Positions 4,827 through 5,858 of a stretch of DNA of 5,858 nt are shown piece after piece. The notes beneath the pieces were generated by a model, which saw only the letters and a list, made by a program, of their open reading frames with translations, was not told the origin of the DNA and made no database searches. The first letter of the stretch is position 1. Each line of letters opens with the position of its first letter. Position numbers and translations under genes: made by a program. The DNA is taken from positions 1-5,858 of the forward strand of contig JAEXFF010000268.1 in NCBI GenBank assembly GCA_023400335.1, in the 5' to 3' direction. The DNA comes from Bacteroidota bacterium. Lineage in GTDB: Bacteria > Bacteroidota > Bacteroidia > Bacteroidales > Marinifilaceae.

Positions 4827-5858
4827 ATGCAATCGACTAATAAAAATTCATTACCTGGATTAAAAGAAAAAAGATACCAGCAAAAAAAAGATATTATCGG
4901 TTTTCTATATAAAATGGGGGAATTATCCAAACCCGAAATATGCCGCTTAACAAATATGACTACCCCTACAATCAGTAGGATGATCGATGAACTTATCGAA
5001 GAGGGATGGGTAACAGACCGCGGACAGGGTATGTCCATTGGAGGTAAACGTCCTCATATTTTTTCTTTAAATCCGGACGCAGCTTACATTATGGGAGTAG
5101 ATGTAGGCCGGGAACATTTAAAAATTGCAATTTTCAATCTCCGGAAAGAAATTATCGGTGAAATCAAAGAGTACCGGTCTGTCCTGGAAGATGGAAAAAC
5201 AAATGAAGAAAATTTACAATACGTCCAGGATAAGATTAACCAAACACTCGCAGAACTCAATATTTCTTATAAAAAAATAAAAGTAGCAGGCTTTGCCATC
5301 CCGGGCCTCATTGATAGTGACGGAAATTCATTCACTTATTTCGTTTATGAAGATACGAATATTAAAAAGGTTCTGGAAAAAATGCTGGGTATGCCCGTGT
5401 TCATTGATAATGATTCCAAAGTAATGGCATTGGCAGAGCATACCTTCGGAGTAGCCAAAGGAATCTCGGATGCCTTATGTATCAGTGTAAATGAATGTAT
5501 CGGACTGGGGATGATTTTAAACTCTCAGCCCTATACCGGCTATAAAGGAATGGCCGGAGAATTCGGCCACATTCGGATATCGGGTCTGGACGGACAATGT
5601 TATTGCGGAAAAGTAGGCTGTCTGGAAACTGTAGCTTCCGGCAGAGCAATTGTCAGAAGTGCCCGGGAAGCCATACAAAAAGGCACCAAAACAGCTATCC
5701 AAACCCTTGCCAAAGATGAAGAAATTACATTAGGTATAATTATCAAAGCCGCCAAACAAGACGATATTTTTGCCATCGATTTACTCCAAAAAGCTGGAGA
5801 AAAAATCGGAGAAGGAATCTCTACACTGATTCATTTATTCAATCCCCAGGTACTGGTG
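4827..5858 (+). CDS. ROK-family transcriptional regulator (NagC/Mlc-like), C-terminus off the window
   Basis: The 344 codons visible start at ATG 4827 and remain open to the right edge; ROK regulators usually have about 380-410 residues, so roughly 40-60 are missing. Residues about 16-80 form a winged helix-turn-helix (KKDIIGFLYKMGELSKPEICRLTN then TTPTISRMIDELIEEGWV), followed by GGKRP, a common wing motif. Residues from about 87 on are the ROK sugar-kinase-like fold: MGVDVG (89-94), IDND (193-196, catalytic-type Asp196), GEFGHI (244-249) and the zinc motif GH-x9-CxCGxxGCxE (His248, Cys258, Cys260, Cys265, Glu267). The N-terminal DNA-binding domain marks it as a regulator rather than a glucokinase. 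The phosphate-binding motifs are altered (DVGREHLK instead of DxGGTK; VNECIGLG instead of a GTGIGxG-like run), fitting loss of kinase activity. It probably senses a sugar or sugar phosphate and may control the divergent susCD operon. No Shine-Dalgarno sequence is seen; the upstream is A-rich. Confidence 0.94.
   Translation, partial: MQSTNKNSLPGLKEKRYQQKKDIIGFLYKMGELSKPEICRLTNMTTPTISRMIDELIEEGWVTDRGQGMSIGGKRPHIFSLNPDAAYIMGVDVGREHLKIAIFNLRKEIIGEIKEYRSVLEDGKTNEENLQYVQDKINQTLAELNISYKKIKVAGFAIPGLIDSDGNSFTYFVYEDTNIKKVLEKMLGMPVFIDNDSKVMALAEHTFGVAKGISDALCISVNECIGLGMILNSQPYTGYKGMAGEFGHIRISGLDGQCYCGKVGCLETVASGRAIVRSAREAIQKGTKTAIQTLAKDEEITLGIIIKAAKQDDIFAIDLLQKAGEKIGEGISTLIHLFNPQVLV

Noticed and set aside
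4805..5038. 77-codon minus-strand frame at the ROK gene start
   Set aside because: It is antisense to the helix-turn-helix coding region of the ROK regulator, whose frame is clearly the real one.
5517..5702. 61-codon minus-strand frame in the ROK gene
   Set aside because: It is antisense to the conserved zinc motif region of the ROK protein; a shadow frame.

Overview
The window looks like a polysaccharide-utilisation or other nutrient-uptake locus from a gut-type member of the Bacteroidota (Bacteroides/Parabacteroides-like; genus not determinable here). The evidence is a SusC/SusD outer-membrane pair, a SusD lipoprotein Cys signal, Bacteroidota-type promoters (-7 element TAnnTTTG), and A-rich rather than Shine-Dalgarno-type translation starts.

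Layout. On the minus strand a complete SusC-like TonB-dependent transporter (310-3513) is followed after 12 bp by the first 99 codons of a SusD-like lipoprotein (297-1, running off the left edge). Its likely promoter is at 3723-3753, giving an mRNA leader of about 200 nt with an 8-bp-stem hairpin. From about 3754 to 4226 lies a very AT-rich non-coding block. On the plus strand, 4227-4548 is a diverged, inverted copy of the susC leader and N-terminal coding region. It has lost both start codons through a 39-bp deletion and ends after about 43 homologous codons: a susC pseudogene remnant. A ROK-family transcriptional regulator follows with its own promoter (plus strand, 4827 to the right edge, 344 codons, C-terminus missing).

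How it works together. SusC and SusD would form the outer-membrane import complex for an unidentified oligosaccharide or glycan. The ROK protein is a sugar-responsive repressor candidate for this locus or for genes to its right. The most notable structure is the pair of inverted arms (3349-3611 and 4227-4548) with a perfect 25-bp inverted repeat (3515-3539 / 4397-4421). They enclose the only good susC promoter I find, pointing outward toward susC. This is the geometry of an invertible-promoter (phase-variation) switch, shown here in the orientation that would express susC. It could equally be the fossil of two formerly divergent susC paralogues. Sequence alone cannot decide.
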